NCBI RefSeq assembly: GCF_003999195.1 | Contig: NZ_RJVR01000333.1 | Span: forward strand, 17,411 to 81,410 | DNA: 64,000 nt | Reading direction: 5' to 3' | Source: Streptomyces soli | Lineage (GTDB): Bacteria; Actinomycetota; Actinomycetes; Streptomycetales; Streptomycetaceae | Shown here: positions 63,936-64,000 of the stretch, one piece after another | Numbering within the stretch: position 1 is the stretch's first letter | Layout: the number at the start of each line of letters is the position of its first letter | The notes under the pieces: model-generated | What the model was told of the DNA's origin: nothing | Databases searched by the model: none | Seen by the model: the letters and a program-made list of their open reading frames with translations, nothing else | Translations under genes and position numbers: made by a program

Positions 63936-64000
63936 GCGGATCAAAACTGACCTGTCTCGTGGCATCCATATCAACCTGATCTTGATTTGAGATCGGGAGG

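Noticed and set aside
62826..63950. Long frames on both strands across the right-edge duplication
   Set aside because: They pass through low-complexity repeats and gene fragments; no start signal or consistent coding pattern.

Overview
The window is a high-GC actinobacterial chromosome segment and almost certainly Streptomyces. Codon third positions are strongly GC-biased, GTG starts and 4-base stop/start overlaps are common, and the left half follows a gene order I recall from the S. coelicolor core (about SCO5469 to SCO5501): gatCAB, rmdB, ligA, mnmA, a cysteine desulfurase, an opp operon, then gcvT-gcvH-glyA-sdaA. That synteny is from memory, not from a search.

Left block, 1-25 kb, nearly all minus strand: a membrane protein and an MMPL transporter; the GatCAB tRNA amidotransferase with a small membrane gene between gatA and gatB; a membrane GGDEF-EAL c-di-GMP protein; NAD-dependent DNA ligase; a MetE-like protein; an SDR and a LOG-family protein; a MazEF-like toxin-antitoxin pair; a 3' stump of an MFS gene beside what looks like an IS200/IS605 right-end scar; mnmA and a cysteine desulfurase (likely partners in tRNA 2-thiouridine synthesis); a TRIC-like channel; and a complete oligopeptide ABC transporter.

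Middle block, 25-37 kb: a lipoprotein gene preceded by a secreted-protein gene broken by one in-frame TAA; a DUF885 protein; two tandem SseB-like genes; a Pro/Ala/Gln-rich secreted protein with a 99-bp internal duplication; a P-loop ATPase; then a tandem glycine riboswitch controlling gcvT-gcvH-glyA-sdaA, i.e. glycine cleavage, glycine/serine interconversion and serine deamination.

Right block, 36.8-62 kb, is an accessory exopolysaccharide locus. It contains GDP-fucose genes (gmd, fcl), a Wzz/BY-kinase fusion, an initiating sugar phosphotransferase, a Wzx-like flippase, a Wzy-like polymerase, several glycosyltransferases including a TagA/WecG type, FkbM and other methyltransferases, a nucleotide-sugar 6-dehydrogenase, a UDP-glucuronate decarboxylase-like protein, a DUF4012 protein, a His/Pro/Tyr-rich secreted protein and a low-molecular-weight tyrosine phosphatase. 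It carries decay marks: an FkbM gene with two homopolymer frameshifts, an IS66 transposase relic, and a second dehydrogenase 3' end with a sevenfold 9-bp repeat.

Right edge, 62-64 kb, is a graveyard: a frameshifted helicase-associated-domain fragment, an orphan four-repeat type I-E CRISPR array with exact 61-nt periodicity and no cas genes in view, a degenerate two-copy duplication with 12-nt microrepeats, and fragments of an MFS transporter and a winged-helix protein joined together. I found no tRNA or rRNA genes. I do not see a clearly new molecular machine; the most unusual items are the EPS locus with its secreted PH-repeat protein, the TAA-interrupted gene, the LDT repeat and the duplicated Cys-microrepeat region.
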